Shown piece after piece: positions 40,202 to 47,984 of a stretch of 64,000 nt of DNA; position 1 is the first letter of the stretch; each line of letters opens with the position of its first letter. The notes below the pieces were generated by a model, which made no database searches, had not been told where the DNA came from, and saw nothing but the letters and a program-made list of their open reading frames with translations. A program made the position numbers and the translations under genes. Source of the stretch: Alphaproteobacteria bacterium (GTDB taxonomy: Bacteria > Pseudomonadota > Alphaproteobacteria > SMXQ01); the NCBI GenBank assembly GCA_030831315.1, contig JAURLI010000065.1, positions 42,298-106,297 on the forward strand, read 5' to 3'.

Positions 40202-41185
40202 ATGGCGACCCGCCTTTCCGATCCCGTTTCCCCCGATATCCGCCACGACTGGACGCGGGACGAGGCCGAAGCCCTGCTGGCGCTTCCCTTCAACGATCTG
40301 GTCTTCCGCGCCCAGACCGTGCACCGGCGCCACTTCGACGCCAACGAGGTGCAGCTTTCGACGCTGCTCAACGTCAAGGACGGCGGCTGCCCGGAGGACT
40401 GCAAGTACTGCGCCCAGTCGTCGCGCTACGACACCGGCTTCAAGGCGCAGAAGCTGATGGCGGTCAACGCCGTCATGGAAAAGGCGCGCGAGGCCAAGGC
40501 CGCGGGCGCCCAGCGCTTCTGCATGGGCGCCGCCTGGCGCGGCCCGAAGGATCATGAGCTCGACGCCGTGTGCGAGATGGTCGAAGGGGTGAAGTCGCTC
40601 GGTCTCGAGACCTGCGCGACCCTTGGCATGCTCACCGATACGCAGGCGGCGCGCCTGAAGGATGCGGGGCTCGACTACTACAACCACAACCTCGACACCT
40701 CGGAAGACTATTACGGCGAGGTCATCTCGACGCGCACCTACAAGGACCGCCTCGACACGCTGGCGCGCGTGCGCGATGCGGGCATCAAGGTGTGCTGCGG
40801 CGGCATCCTCGGCATGGGCGAAGGGGCTTCCGACCGCGCCGCCATGCTGACGACGCTCGCCAACATGGACCCGCATCCCGAATCGGTGCCGGTCAACATG
40901 CTGGTCGCCATCGAGGGCACGCCCTATTCGGAAAACGACCGCATCGATCCCATCGACTTCGTGCGCGTGATCGCCGCCGCGCGCATCATGATGCCGGCGT
41001 CGCACGTGCGTTTCGCCGCCGGGCGCATGGAGCTGGACGCCGCCACTCAGGCGCTCGCTTTCCTTGCCGGTGCCAATTCGATTTTCTACGGCGAGAAGCT
41101 CCTGACGACGCCCAACCCCGGCGCCACCGAGGACAAGCAGCTGTTCGACCGCCTCGGCCTCAGGCCGATGGGTTCGCATCAATGA
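40202..41185 (+). CDS. bioB: Biotin synthase
   Basis: This 327-residue radical-SAM enzyme inserts sulphur into dethiobiotin. The 4Fe-4S motif CPEDCKYC (C-x3-C-x2-C) is followed by [21 protein letters not shown] and the later cysteines in [12 protein letters not shown] bind the second cluster region. [15 protein letters not shown] is at the C-terminus. Its TGA overlaps the bioA ATG as ATGA. Confidence 0.96.
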   Translation: MATRLSDPVSPDIRHDWTRDEAEALLALPFNDLVFRAQTVHRRHFDANEVQLSTLLNVKDGGCPEDCKYCAQSSRYDTGFKAQKLMAVNAVMEKAREAKAAGAQRFCMGAAWRGPKDHELDAVCEMVEGVKSLGLETCATLGMLTDTQAARLKDAGLDYYNHNLDTSEDYYGEVISTRTYKDRLDTLARVRDAGIKVCCGGILGMGEGASDRAAMLTTLANMDPHPESVPVNMLVAIEGTPYSENDRIDPIDFVRVIAAARIMMPASHVRFAAGRMELDAATQALAFLAGANSIFYGEKLLTTPNPGATEDKQLFDRLGLRPMGSHQ

Positions 41186-42450
41186 GCAAGCCGCCCGGCT
41201 GGTATCGGGCGGGCCTTCCCCACATCTGGCTGCCCTATACCCAGATGGCGGCCGAGCCGCCGCCCGTGGCCGTCGCGGCGACGGACGGCACGCGCATCCG
41301 GCTTGCTGACGGGCGCGAGCTGATCGACGGCATCGCGTCGTGGTGGACGGCGTGCCACGGCTACAACCACCCCCATATCGTCGCCGCCATCCGCGAGCAG
41401 GCTGAAAAGATGCCGCACGTGATGTTCGGCGGCCTCGTCCACGAAGGGGCGATGCGGCTGGCCGCGCGTCTCGCCGCACTTGCGCCGGGCGATCTCGGCC
41501 GCGTGTTCTTTTCCGATTCCGGCTCCACCGCCGTCGAAGTCGCCCTCAAGATGGCGCTGCAATACCACGTGAACCGGGGCGAGGCGGGGCGGGAGCGCTT
41601 CGTCTGCTTCGACGGCGGCTATCACGGCGACACCGTGGCCGCGATGAGCGTGTCCGACGATGCCGGTTTCGCCCGCGCCTTTCGTGGCCTGCTGCCGGGG
41701 CAAATTCGCCTGCCCCTGCCGCGCGGCGATGAGGGCCGTGCCGCTTATGCCCGCGCCCTTGATGAACACGGCAAATCAATCGCTGGCGTGATCTTCGAGC
41801 CCTCGGCGCAAGGCGCGGGCGGCATGATCTTCCACGACGATGCCACCCTCCGCGCCGTCGTCGAGGAAGCGCAGGCGCGCGGCATCCCCGTCATCGCCGA
41901 TGAAATCTTCACGGGCTTTCACCGCACCGGGCCGCTGTTCGCCTGCACCGGTGCCGGCGTCGTGCCGGATATCCTCTGTCTCGGCAAGGCGCTGACGGGT
42001 GGCGCCGTCGGCATGGGGGCGACACTCGCGCGTCCGCACATCTTCGATGCCTTTTCAGGGAACGATCTCGACGCCGCCTTCATGCACGGCCCCACCTTCA
42101 TGGCGAACCCGATCGCCTGCGCCGCGGCCAATGCCTCCCTCGACCTGTTCGAGACGGAACCGCGCGCAAGGCAGGTCGCCGCCATCAATGATGCCCTGAC
42201 AGACGGCCTCGCCCCGGCGGCGCGCATCGCGGGCACGGCCGACGTGCGGGTGAAGGGCGCCATCGGCGTCGTCGAATTGCAGGCCCTTTCGCTCGAGCGC
42301 CTCTATGCGCTGCGTGCGGCTTTCATCGAGGCAGGCCTCTGGGTCCGGCCCTTCGGGCGCATCGTCTACCTGACCCCCGCCTTCACCATGAGCCGTGCCG
42401 ATCTCGACGCGCTGAGCGCGGGCATCTGCCGGGTATTGGCGGAAGTTTAG
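41182..42450 (+). CDS. bioA: Adenosylmethionine-8-amino-7-oxononanoate aminotransferase
   Basis: This 422-residue class III PLP aminotransferase uses SAM as amino donor. It opens HIWLPYTQM, the BioA signature. It then has [62 protein letters not shown] and the PLP lysine in [10 protein letters not shown]. It is translationally coupled to bioB. A long frame reading in from 40570 is a shadow of bioB. Confidence 0.95.
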   Translation: MSKPPGWYRAGLPHIWLPYTQMAAEPPPVAVAATDGTRIRLADGRELIDGIASWWTACHGYNHPHIVAAIREQAEKMPHVMFGGLVHEGAMRLAARLAALAPGDLGRVFFSDSGSTAVEVALKMALQYHVNRGEAGRERFVCFDGGYHGDTVAAMSVSDDAGFARAFRGLLPGQIRLPLPRGDEGRAAYARALDEHGKSIAGVIFEPSAQGAGGMIFHDDATLRAVVEEAQARGIPVIADEIFTGFHRTGPLFACTGAGVVPDILCLGKALTGGAVGMGATLARPHIFDAFSGNDLDAAFMHGPTFMANPIACAAANASLDLFETEPRARQVAAINDALTDGLAPAARIAGTADVRVKGAIGVVELQALSLERLYALRAAFIEAGLWVRPFGRIVYLTPAFTMSRADLDALSAGICRVLAEV

Positions 42451-42522
42451 CCATCCCCCCATCGGTGCCGGGGGTGTAGAATGGCGCCAACCAAAGAAGA
42501 ACAGGCGTAGGGACCGAAGGGT

Positions 42523-44400
42523 ATGAGTTTCGGAATGGGTGGCCTCGGCGGCCACGGCTACGGCGGCGGTTCGACCCGCACCAAGACCATGCATCGCGAA
42601 GGCAAGCGCAACCTCAGGGTCCTGCGCGGGCTGATGCCCTATCTCCGTCCCTATCGCTTCCAGATCGTCTGGTTCCTGATATCGCTCGGCGTCGGCGCCG
42701 CGGCGGTGCTGGCGATGGGCTGGGGCCTCAAGTACCTGGTCGATGAAGGGTTTGACCGCACCAACCCGCACCTGCTCGACCAGGCGCTCGCGGTGCTGTT
42801 CGTCATCGTGCTGGTGATGGCGGCCGCCACCTATACGCGCTTCTACCTGATTTCATGGATCGGCGAGCGCATCGCCACGGACCTCAGGCGCGTCGTCTTC
42901 GATCATGTCGTCGGCCTGTCGGTGTCGTTCTTCGAGACCACCAAGATCGGCGAGATCCTGTCCCGCCTCACCACCGACACCACCGTGCTGCAAAGCATGG
43001 TGGGTTCGTCCATTTCGCTGGCGCTTCGCCATTTCTTCATGCTGTCGGGCGGCGTGGTGATGATGATGTGGACCAGCCTCGCGCTGACCGGGCCGGTCTT
43101 CGTCGTCGTGCCGATGATCGTCGTGCCCATCGTCGTGCTCGGCAAGCGGGTGCGCAGGCTCTCGCGCCTGGCGCAGGACCGCATCGCCGAAACCGGCGCC
43201 TTTGCCGAGGAATCCCTCAACAACGTGCGCACGGTGCAGGCCTTCAGCCACGAAACCCTCGACCGCAAGGGCTACGCGCACCACGCGGAAAACGCCTTCA
43301 CCACCTCGATGGAGCGGGTGCGGGCGCGCGCACAGCTCAATTTCTGGGTGATCGTGCTGATGTTCGGCGCCGTCGGCGTGATGATCTGGATCGGCGGCCA
43401 CAAGGTGCTGGCGTCACAGGTGACGGCGGGCGAGATGTCGGCCTTCATCTTCTACGCCCTCGTCATGGCGCGCTCGGCCCGCGGGTTGTCGGAGGTCTAC
43501 GGCGACGTCCAGCGCGCGGCGGGTGCCACCGAACGCCTGCTCGAAATCATGGCGATGACGCCGGAAATCACCGTGCCCGCCAACCCGGTGGCGCTGCCGG
43601 TGCCGCCCGTGGGCACGCTCGCGTTCGAGGATGTCACCTTCCACTATCCCTCGCGCCCGGACCGCTCGGCGCTCGAAGGCTTCACCCTCGACGTCAAGCC
43701 GGGCGAGACGGTCGCCCTCGTCGGGCCGTCGGGGGCGGGCAAGACCACGGTGTTCCAGCTGGCGCTTCGTTTCTACGATCCGCAGACGGGCACCGTGCGC
43801 ATGGACGGCGTCGATCTCGCCTCCGCCGATCCGGTCGCCTTGCGCGGGCGCATCGGCATCGTGCCGCAGGAGCCGGTCATCTTCGCGGCCAATGCCTGGG
43901 ACAACATCCGCTACGGCCGCCCCGACGCCTCCGACGACGACGTGCGCGCCGCCGCCGATGCGGCAGCGGCGAGCGAATTCCTCGACCGCCTGCCCGAAGG
44001 GTTTGGAAGCTTCATGGGCGAGCGCGGCGTGCGCCTTTCGGGCGGCCAGCGCCAGCGCATCGCCATCGCGCGCGCCATCCTGCGCAACCCGTCCATCCTT
44101 TTGCTGGACGAAGCCACCAGTGCGCTCGATGCCGAGAACGAACGCCTCGTGCAGACGGCGCTTGAGCGCCTGATGGCCGGGCGCACGACACTGGTGATCG
44201 CGCACCGGCTCGCCACCGTGGTCAATGCCGACCGCATCGTGGTGATGGAGCATGGCCGCATCATCGCCCAAGGCAAGCATGCCGAGCTGATGGATCGCTG
44301 CGAGCTTTACGCCCGCCTTGCCGCCATGCAGTTCGACCCGGACCTGAGCCTCGAAAAGCTGCAGGCCGCCCGCGGCTTCGCCGCCAGCCCGGCTTCCTGA
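42523..44400 (+). CDS. ABC exporter, fused permease-ATPase (MsbA/multidrug-like)
   Basis: This 625-residue half-transporter has a Gly-rich N-terminus, then a six-helix ABC transmembrane domain (about residues 45-335) with the ETTKIGEILSRLTTDTT and AEESLNNVRTVQAF coupling segments. The ATPase follows: VGPSGAGKTT (Walker A), [15 protein letters not shown] (signature), ILLLDEATSALD (Walker B) and IAHRLATV (H-loop). It should act as a homodimer exporting lipid-like or drug-like compounds. Substrate unknown. It stands alone between bioA and the dioxygenase pair. Confidence 0.92.
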   Translation: MSFGMGGLGGHGYGGGSTRTKTMHREGKRNLRVLRGLMPYLRPYRFQIVWFLISLGVGAAAVLAMGWGLKYLVDEGFDRTNPHLLDQALAVLFVIVLVMAAATYTRFYLISWIGERIATDLRRVVFDHVVGLSVSFFETTKIGEILSRLTTDTTVLQSMVGSSISLALRHFFMLSGGVVMMMWTSLALTGPVFVVVPMIVVPIVVLGKRVRRLSRLAQDRIAETGAFAEESLNNVRTVQAFSHETLDRKGYAHHAENAFTTSMERVRARAQLNFWVIVLMFGAVGVMIWIGGHKVLASQVTAGEMSAFIFYALVMARSARGLSEVYGDVQRAAGATERLLEIMAMTPEITVPANPVALPVPPVGTLAFEDVTFHYPSRPDRSALEGFTLDVKPGETVALVGPSGAGKTTVFQLALRFYDPQTGTVRMDGVDLASADPVALRGRIGIVPQEPVIFAANAWDNIRYGRPDASDDDVRAAADAAAASEFLDRLPEGFGSFMGERGVRLSGGQRQRIAIARAILRNPSILLLDEATSALDAENERLVQTALERLMAGRTTLVIAHRLATVVNADRIVVMEHGRIIAQGKHAELMDRCELYARLAAMQFDPDLSLEKLQAARGFAASPAS

Positions 44401-44483
44401 GGCCCTTTCGCAGGCCCGCCCGCCGGGTCTAGAATTGCCCAAAGCCGGAGGCGGGGCCACCCGCCCCATATCGGGAGGATCGC

Positions 44484-45353
44484 ATGCGCAATACCGTTCT
44501 CAAGCTGACGCCGCTTTCGGCCAATACCGGGGTCGAAATCGCGGGCGTCGATCTGGCAAACCCCCTTTCGCCCGAGGCCGCGCAGGAAATCCGCGACGCG
44601 CTCAACACATGGGGCGCGGTGTTCTTCCGCGACCAGGACATCACGCCGGACCAGCAGGTCGCCTTCGCGCGCCACTTCGGCACCGTCGAAAAGCGCACCC
44701 ATCCGTCCAGCATGTCGCCGGTCGAAGGCACGCCCGAGGTTTCCATCATCCATCGCGAGCCGACCGACGGGCGCAACACCGGCGGCTTCTGGCACACCGA
44801 CCAGTGCTTCCTGCCCGACCCGCCCTTGGGTTCCGTCCTTTACGCGAAGTCTCTGCCCACGCGCGGCGGCGACACCATGTTCTGCCACATGGGGGCGGCC
44901 TGCGCCGAACTGTCGGAAGGGATGCGCGCCATGCTGCGCGGCCTCAAGGCGGTGCACGTGCGGCTCAACTACCACGGCATCGGCGGCAAGCCGCAATGGG
45001 GCGTGACGCCGGACGAGCTCGAATTCTTCACGATGAAATACGCGGGCCAGGTGGCGACCCACCCGGTCATCGGCCGCCATCCGGAATCGGGCCAGGAAAT
45101 CCTCTACGTCAATCCGATCTACACCGACCGCTTCGAAGGCTGGACGCGCGAAGAAAGCCAGCCCCTGATCCAGTACCTGTGCGAGCGCGCAACCCGGCCC
45201 GAGAACTACTGCCGCTTCGACTGGAAGCCGGGTTCGCTGGCCATGTGGGACAACCGCGCGGTGCTGCATTACGCGCTCGACGATTACGCGGGGGAATCCC
45301 GCACCATGCACCGCTGCGTCGTGCTGGGGCCGTGGCTCCAGCCCGCGGCGTGA
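44484..45353 (+). CDS. TauD/TfdA-family Fe(II)/2-oxoglutarate dioxygenase (copy 1)
   Basis: This 289-residue protein has the TauD fold: GVEIAGVDLANPLSPEAAQEIR near the start, the iron ligands His-x-Asp in GGFWHTDQCF, and the distal His plus 2-oxoglutarate Arg in the C-terminal part (NRAVLHYALDDY ... MHRCVVLG). Members oxidise sulphonates, aryloxyacids, sulphate esters or gamma-butyrobetaine analogues. GGGAGG precedes the ATG. A paralogue follows 13 nt downstream. The substrate is unknown. Confidence 0.88.
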   Translation: MRNTVLKLTPLSANTGVEIAGVDLANPLSPEAAQEIRDALNTWGAVFFRDQDITPDQQVAFARHFGTVEKRTHPSSMSPVEGTPEVSIIHREPTDGRNTGGFWHTDQCFLPDPPLGSVLYAKSLPTRGGDTMFCHMGAACAELSEGMRAMLRGLKAVHVRLNYHGIGGKPQWGVTPDELEFFTMKYAGQVATHPVIGRHPESGQEILYVNPIYTDRFEGWTREESQPLIQYLCERATRPENYCRFDWKPGSLAMWDNRAVLHYALDDYAGESRTMHRCVVLGPWLQPAA

Positions 45354-45366
45354 GGGAGGCAAACCG

Positions 45367-46230
45367 ATGGCCACCGCGACCCTGACCAATGCAGCCGTGA
45401 AGATGCGCCCGATGTCGGCCAGCACCGGCATGGAAATCCTCGACGTTGATTTGCGCGAGCCGCTGTCCGACGCCGCCTACCGCGAGATTCGCCTGGCGCT
45501 GAACGAGACGGGCGTCATCTTCTTCCGCAACCAGAAGATCGGGCCGGAGCACCAGCTCGCCTTTGCGCGCCGCTTCGGCACGGTGCAGCCGGTCGAATTC
45601 CTCGAAACCGTTTCGGGCTTTCCCGAGGTCGGCATCATCCGCAAGGACCCCGAGCAGACCCGCAACGTCGGCGGCCAGTGGCACTCGGACCACAGCTTCG
45701 ATCCGGTCCCGCCCCTGGGGTCCGTCCTCTATGCCCATGAGCTTCCCGAAAAGGGCGGCGATACCATGTTCGCCAACATGGCCGCCGTCTATGACCAGCT
45801 GTCCGACGGCCTCAAGAAGACGGTGGAGGGTTTGCGCGTCGTTCATTCGAAGAAGAACGCGGCCTATTCCGACAAGCGCGCCGAACGCCAGGCCGATGCC
45901 GAGCTGATGAAGCGCTTCAACGAATTGGCGCACCGCGAACATTCGCACCCGATGGTCGCCCACCACCCCGACACCGGGCGCAAGGTGCTGTTCATCAACG
46001 CCAACTACACCGCGCGCATCGACGGCTGGAGCGAGGAAGAATCCCGCCCGCTGCTCGATTACCTGTTTCGCCTCGCCTACCGGCCGGAAAACACCTGCCG
46101 CTTCCGGTGGGAGCCGGGCGCGCTCGCCATGTGGGACAACCGCACGGCCAACCATTACGCGCTCAACGATTATCACGGCGCCCGCCGCCTCATGCACCGC
46201 TGCATGGTGCTGGGCAGTCCCTGGAAATAG
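45367..46230 (+). CDS. TauD/TfdA-family Fe(II)/2-oxoglutarate dioxygenase (copy 2)
   Basis: This 287-residue paralogue of the preceding gene aligns over its whole length (MEILDVDLREPLSDAAYREIR, GQWHSDHSFDPVPPLGS, NRTANHYALNDY, RLMHRCMVLG). The metal ligands are retained. The two have diverged widely, which suggests an old tandem duplication with separate substrates or successive steps. GAGGGAGG precedes the ATG. It is followed 9 nt later by the metallo-beta-lactamase-fold gene. Confidence 0.88.
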   Translation: MATATLTNAAVKMRPMSASTGMEILDVDLREPLSDAAYREIRLALNETGVIFFRNQKIGPEHQLAFARRFGTVQPVEFLETVSGFPEVGIIRKDPEQTRNVGGQWHSDHSFDPVPPLGSVLYAHELPEKGGDTMFANMAAVYDQLSDGLKKTVEGLRVVHSKKNAAYSDKRAERQADAELMKRFNELAHREHSHPMVAHHPDTGRKVLFINANYTARIDGWSEEESRPLLDYLFRLAYRPENTCRFRWEPGALAMWDNRTANHYALNDYHGARRLMHRCMVLGSPWK

Positions 46231-46239
46231 GGGCGGGCG

Positions 46240-47088
46240 ATGGCGGCGCGGATCTTCTCCCTGCTGCCGGCGCTCCTTGTCGCGCTTGTCCTGAACGCGG
46301 CCCCCGCCGTTGCGGCCAACTGCTTCCCCGTCGTCCGCGCGCCGTCGCCCAATGCCCTGGCGCTGCACCGCGCCAGCCTGCAGACCGCGCAGGCGCCGCA
46401 ATCCCCGATGCCCGACCTGCTGGCGCCCGGCTCGGCGGAGATCACCTACCTCGGCCATTCGTCCTTCCTGATCCGCTCGCCCCAGAACGTCACCGCGATC
46501 ACCGACTACAACGGCATCAACCGCGCCATGGTGGTGCCGGAAATCGTCACCATGAACCACGCGCACTCGAGCCACTACACCGACTTCGTCGAACCCGGTG
46601 TGAAGCACATCCTGCGCGGCTGGGCGACGCCGCCCGACGGCTACCCGCGCCACGATTTGCGCCTGCGCGATCTGCGCGTGCGCAACGTCGCCACCAACAT
46701 TCGCGGCTTCGGGGGTGGCGATGAATTCGCGGGCAATTCCATCTTCATTTTCGAAACCCCCGATCTCTGCATCGCCCATTTCGGCCACCTGCACCATGAC
46801 CTCGACGCCGGGCGCCTCGGGCGCATGGGCCAGATCGACATCGCCATGGTGCCCGTGGACGGCGGCATGACCCTGCCCCACGAGGACATGGCGAAGGCGG
46901 TGCTCGCCCTGGGGCCGAAGATGGTGGTGCCGATGCATGCCTTCGGCCCGTGGTCGCTGGAGCGCTTCGCTACCCTCATGCGCGATCGCGGCTATGCCAT
47001 CCGGCGGGCGACCGGTGCCCGCGTCATGGTGACGCGCGCCGATCTCAAGACCCGCAGCGTGCTGATCTTCCCCGAACATCTTTACTGA
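46240..47088 (+). CDS. Secreted metallo-beta-lactamase-fold protein (UlaG-like) with an atypical metal motif
   Basis: This 282-residue protein has a signal peptide of about 26 residues ending AVAAN. The MBL fold is seen from ITYLGHSSFLI through VTMNHAHSSHY, IAHFGHLHHDL and MVVPMHAFGPW. The canonical H-x-H-x-D-H is H-A-H-S-S-H, so the aspartate ligand is replaced by serine and metal content or chemistry may differ. Periplasmic location is expected. It is co-directional with the dioxygenases and the cupin, so it may hydrolyse a product of theirs; that is inference. Confidence 0.78.
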   Translation: MAARIFSLLPALLVALVLNAAPAVAANCFPVVRAPSPNALALHRASLQTAQAPQSPMPDLLAPGSAEITYLGHSSFLIRSPQNVTAITDYNGINRAMVVPEIVTMNHAHSSHYTDFVEPGVKHILRGWATPPDGYPRHDLRLRDLRVRNVATNIRGFGGGDEFAGNSIFIFETPDLCIAHFGHLHHDLDAGRLGRMGQIDIAMVPVDGGMTLPHEDMAKAVLALGPKMVVPMHAFGPWSLERFATLMRDRGYAIRRATGARVMVTRADLKTRSVLIFPEHLY

Positions 47089-47093
47089 AGGAC

Positions 47094-47588
47094 ATGACCG
47101 TGACCGATGCTATTCGTGACACCCGGCCGAAACAGCCGAAAGGCCCCGCCCGGGCGCTGCGCCCGGTGCGCCCGAAAGACAACGGCGCGGGCGGCAAGGT
47201 GGTGACGCGCCTCGCGCAGACCGACATCCTCTTCGCCAATATCCAGATGATCACCGACGGCGGGGACAACAACCTGCACGCCCACGCGGGCATGGACGGG
47301 CTGTGGTTCGTGCTCGCGGGCTGCGCGCGGTTCTACGGGCCGGGGCAGGATGACGTGATCGGCGAGGTCGGCCCCCGCCAGGCGGTCCTCATCCCGCGCA
47401 ACTTTCCCTACTGGTTCGAAAAGGTGGGGGAGGAGGAGCTCGAAATCCTCCAGGTCGAGGCCATCGACAAATCCGTGCGCAACACCCGCACCGATTTTGG
47501 TGCGATCACGCAGGCCTCATCGGAAGCGCGCATCTATTCGCTCGACGGGGAGCTGCTCAGGAAGGGCTACGAGAAGGAGCCGGGGTAG
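47094..47588 (+). CDS. Cupin-domain protein
   Basis: This 164-residue protein has a single cupin barrel: NNLHAHAGMDGLWFVLAGCARFYG carries the first His-rich motif and AVLIPRNFPYWFEKVG the second half. EEELEILQVEAID closes the fold. GAAGGA lies just before ATG 47094; the frame open further upstream overlaps the MBL gene. The family includes dioxygenases, isomerases and storage proteins. It ends the dioxygenase-MBL-cupin run, just before the AT-rich insert. Confidence 0.82.
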   Translation: MTVTDAIRDTRPKQPKGPARALRPVRPKDNGAGGKVVTRLAQTDILFANIQMITDGGDNNLHAHAGMDGLWFVLAGCARFYGPGQDDVIGEVGPRQAVLIPRNFPYWFEKVGEEELEILQVEAIDKSVRNTRTDFGAITQASSEARIYSLDGELLRKGYEKEPG

Positions 47589-47665
47589 CCATGAAGTTAC
47601 CGTTTTGATTGTAGACCGCATTGAAGGCAAGTCGAACTATCCTTATTGAAACATTTGTGGATTTT

Positions 47666-47680
47666 ATTACTTGCAGTAAT
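47666..47680. promoter_or_regulatory. Small dyad in the leader of the helicase-nuclease gene
   Basis: ATTACT-TGC-AGTAAT: 6-bp perfect arms, about 47 nt upstream of the probable ATG at 47727. It could be an operator for a dimeric repressor or chance in AT-rich DNA. Confidence 0.3.
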
Positions 47681-47726
47681 TTACATAGTCTAAATCCCTA
47701 AATTGGCCGCAATCGAGATTTTATCT

Positions 47727-47864
47727 ATGGTTGATTTTAGTAAATTATCAAAAAAGAACACCGCCGCCGGTTCATTCGATCCGAGGGAAATTTTTAGATC
47801 CCTGCCACACCCAGCCGGCGTAAACGACCTTTATGACTCCCAAGGCGAGGTACTAAGACTGTAG
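47727..47864 (+). pseudogene. 5' fragment of the helicase-nuclease gene, ending in an in-frame TAG
   Basis: From ATG 47727 the frame reads MVDFSKLSKKNTAAGS, FDPREIFRSLP and YDSQGEVLRL, then TAG at 47862-47864. The same frame continues as GGKKNEKDIVIKLPTGGGKT. In helicases of this type, as I recall them, EVL is followed within a few residues by tryptophan, so TGG to TAG is the simplest lesion. No Shine-Dalgarno is obvious. Without read-through only 45 residues are made. Confidence 0.7.
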
Positions 47865-47984
47865 GGAGGCAAAAAAAATGAGAAGGATATTGTAATTAAG
47901 CTTCCTACAGGAGGAGGAAAAACTCTCGTTGCCCTTCTAATTGCAAGATCAACGATCAATGAGTTACATCGTCCAGCTTTAATA

